Translations under genes and position numbers: made by a program
Notes under the pieces: model-generated
The model's input: the letters and a program-made list of their open reading frames with translations, nothing else
The model's database searches: none
What the model was told of the DNA's origin: nothing
Shown: piece by piece, positions 8,159 to 8,903 of the stretch
Numbering within the stretch: position 1 is the first letter of the stretch
How the letters are laid out: each line of letters opens with the position of its first letter
NCBI GenBank assembly: GCA_903921605.1
Contig: CAIXQV010001183.1
Span: 1 to 8,903, forward strand
Length of the DNA stretch: 8,903 bases
DNA from: an uncultured Planctomycetaceae bacterium
Lineage (GTDB): Bacteria; Planctomycetota; Planctomycetia; Planctomycetales; Planctomycetaceae
Direction: 5' to 3'

Positions 8159-8236
8159 GTTGTGGCTCGTAAAAAGATATGCGGTTGAGAACCAACGGAA
8201 ACGGAAGACATGAGAATGGTATTTGGAACGGCTAAT

Positions 8237-8312
8237 AAAACCGGGCTTGGCTCCCGTAGAGATCGCGGATTCATGGGGAGAAGTCACCGCCGATGGTGCC
8301 CGTCCCGGTTTT
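8237..8312 (-). promoter_or_regulatory. Possible structured leader between miaE and the activator gene
   Basis: A perfect 9-bp inverted repeat, AAAACCGGG (8237-8245) and CCCGGTTTT (8304-8312), encloses two smaller pairings: 8285-8288 with 8295-8298 (CACC/GGTG) and 8251-8255 with 8276-8280 (CTCCC/GGGAG). The minus-strand RNA could fold as a three-way junction, and the last arm is followed by TTTTATT-like sequence. The rest of the 211-base gap (8159-8369) shows no convincing promoter. The role, whether leader, weak terminator of miaE or operator, is inference. Confidence 0.35.
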
Positions 8313-8369
8313 GTCAGGGCCTCTTTTTCATGAATGCCGGAAGTGCAGTAAGGTTAGCCAGCGACTCCT

Positions 8370-8903
8370 TTAACTGTGAATACGAGGAAGCTCACAGCCT
8401 TCCTCTACAATTGCAGCTTCCAGCACCGCCAGTTCCTGCAGCCGCTGGTTGACGGAGTGATCATCGGAGAATTGCTTTGCGAGACGAACATAGGTTGCAT
8501 GATGCCGTGCTTCAGACTCGTACAGGCTGCCGTAAAATGCCTGCAGTGCAGGATCCTCCAGATGATCTCTCAGAAGCACAAATCTTTCACAACTGCGAGC
8601 TTCAATCAACGCTGCGACCAGCAGGCGATCGACAGCTCGCTGTGGTTCCTGACGCCGAACCAGTTCCTTGAGTTTCCGTCCGTAAGTTCCGGGCTTGAGT
8701 CGCAGAAAACGAATGCCGCGGTCTTTCAGCAGTTTTCGGACGAGTTCAAAATGGTCCAGTTCTTCTCGAACGATTTCTGTCATTTCATGGCAGAGATCTT
8801 CATTTTCGACGTAGTCGAACATGAGATCCATGGCCGTTGAGGCGGCCTTCTGTTCGCAGTGCGCGTGGTCAATCAGGACATCTGCGAGGTGTTGTTTCAC
8901 CTG
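8370..8903 (-). CDS. miaE: MiaE-type tRNA-(ms2io6A)-hydroxylase (N-terminus beyond the right edge)
   Basis: About 178 residues are visible and the frame is open to the window end. MiaE is a ferritin-like di-iron monooxygenase that hydroxylates the isopentenyl group of ms2i6A at position 37 of tRNAs reading UNN codons. The metal ligands are all present at the expected pattern (numbering from the GTG at 8900): Glu16 (HCEQKA), Glu47 and His50 (EELDH), Glu100 (IEARSCERF), Glu130 and His133 (ESEARH). The motifs LIDHAHCEQKAASTA and EPQRAVDRLLVAALIEARSCERF are close to known MiaE proteins. Relatives usually have some 15-30 more residues before this point, so the GTG at 8900 is probably internal. It is read in the same direction as the activator gene but 211 bases upstream of it, so a shared transcript is uncertain. 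tRNA-Leu(UAG) in this window has G36 and is not an expected substrate. Confidence 0.88.
   Translation of the reverse strand, partial: QVKQHLADVLIDHAHCEQKAASTAMDLMFDYVENEDLCHEMTEIVREELDHFELVRKLLKDRGIRFLRLKPGTYGRKLKELVRRQEPQRAVDRLLVAALIEARSCERFVLLRDHLEDPALQAFYGSLYESEARHHATYVRLAKQFSDDHSVNQRLQELAVLEAAIVEEGCELPRIHS

Overview
The window looks like chromosomal DNA of a planctomycete, probably a marine one of moderate GC. The main reasons are two proteins I associate with that phylum. One is a sigma54-type activator with an FHA-GAF-AAA+-Fis layout. The other is a zinc-ribbon membrane protein whose C-terminal part resembles the DUF3239 family, encoded directly behind it. Weak or absent Shine-Dalgarno sites and several GTG start candidates fit as well. 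I used no database; family names come from motif recognition.

Layout. At the left edge (1-228, minus) is the N-terminal part of a response-regulator receiver protein. After a gap of almost 490 bases, a large unorthodox hybrid histidine kinase is read rightward (715-3654): membrane sensor, HisKA, HATPase, two receivers and an HPt. It is followed by tRNA-Leu(UAG) (3863-3946), a clear intrinsic terminator (3976-4003) and a PmtA-like SAM methyltransferase (4031-4693). The remaining genes are on the minus strand. A BLUF blue-light receptor (4705-5187) converges on the methyltransferase with only 11 bp between the stop codons. Further right lie the zinc-ribbon/DUF3239-like gene (5508-6137), the FHA/GAF sigma54 activator (6140-8158) and, cut by the right edge, a MiaE-type tRNA hydroxylase (8370-8903).

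How they work together. The left part is two-component signalling: the kinase carries a full phosphorelay, and a separate receiver protein is transcribed divergently. The activator and the zinc-ribbon gene form a tight pair, with 2 nt between stop and start. FHA input suggests that phosphothreonine signalling feeds sigma54-dependent transcription. The BLUF protein is a stand-alone light sensor with all expected flavin-site residues.

The strongest observation is that the DUF3239-like gene is broken by an in-frame TAA at 5508-5510. The same frame stays open for 61 more codons that look like the missing end of the domain, and it ends in two tandem TAG codons. I found no CRISPR array, insertion sequence, phage gene or wholly new multi-gene system. 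The less explained items are the interrupted gene, a possible structured leader before the activator gene, and a His-rich tail on the BLUF protein.
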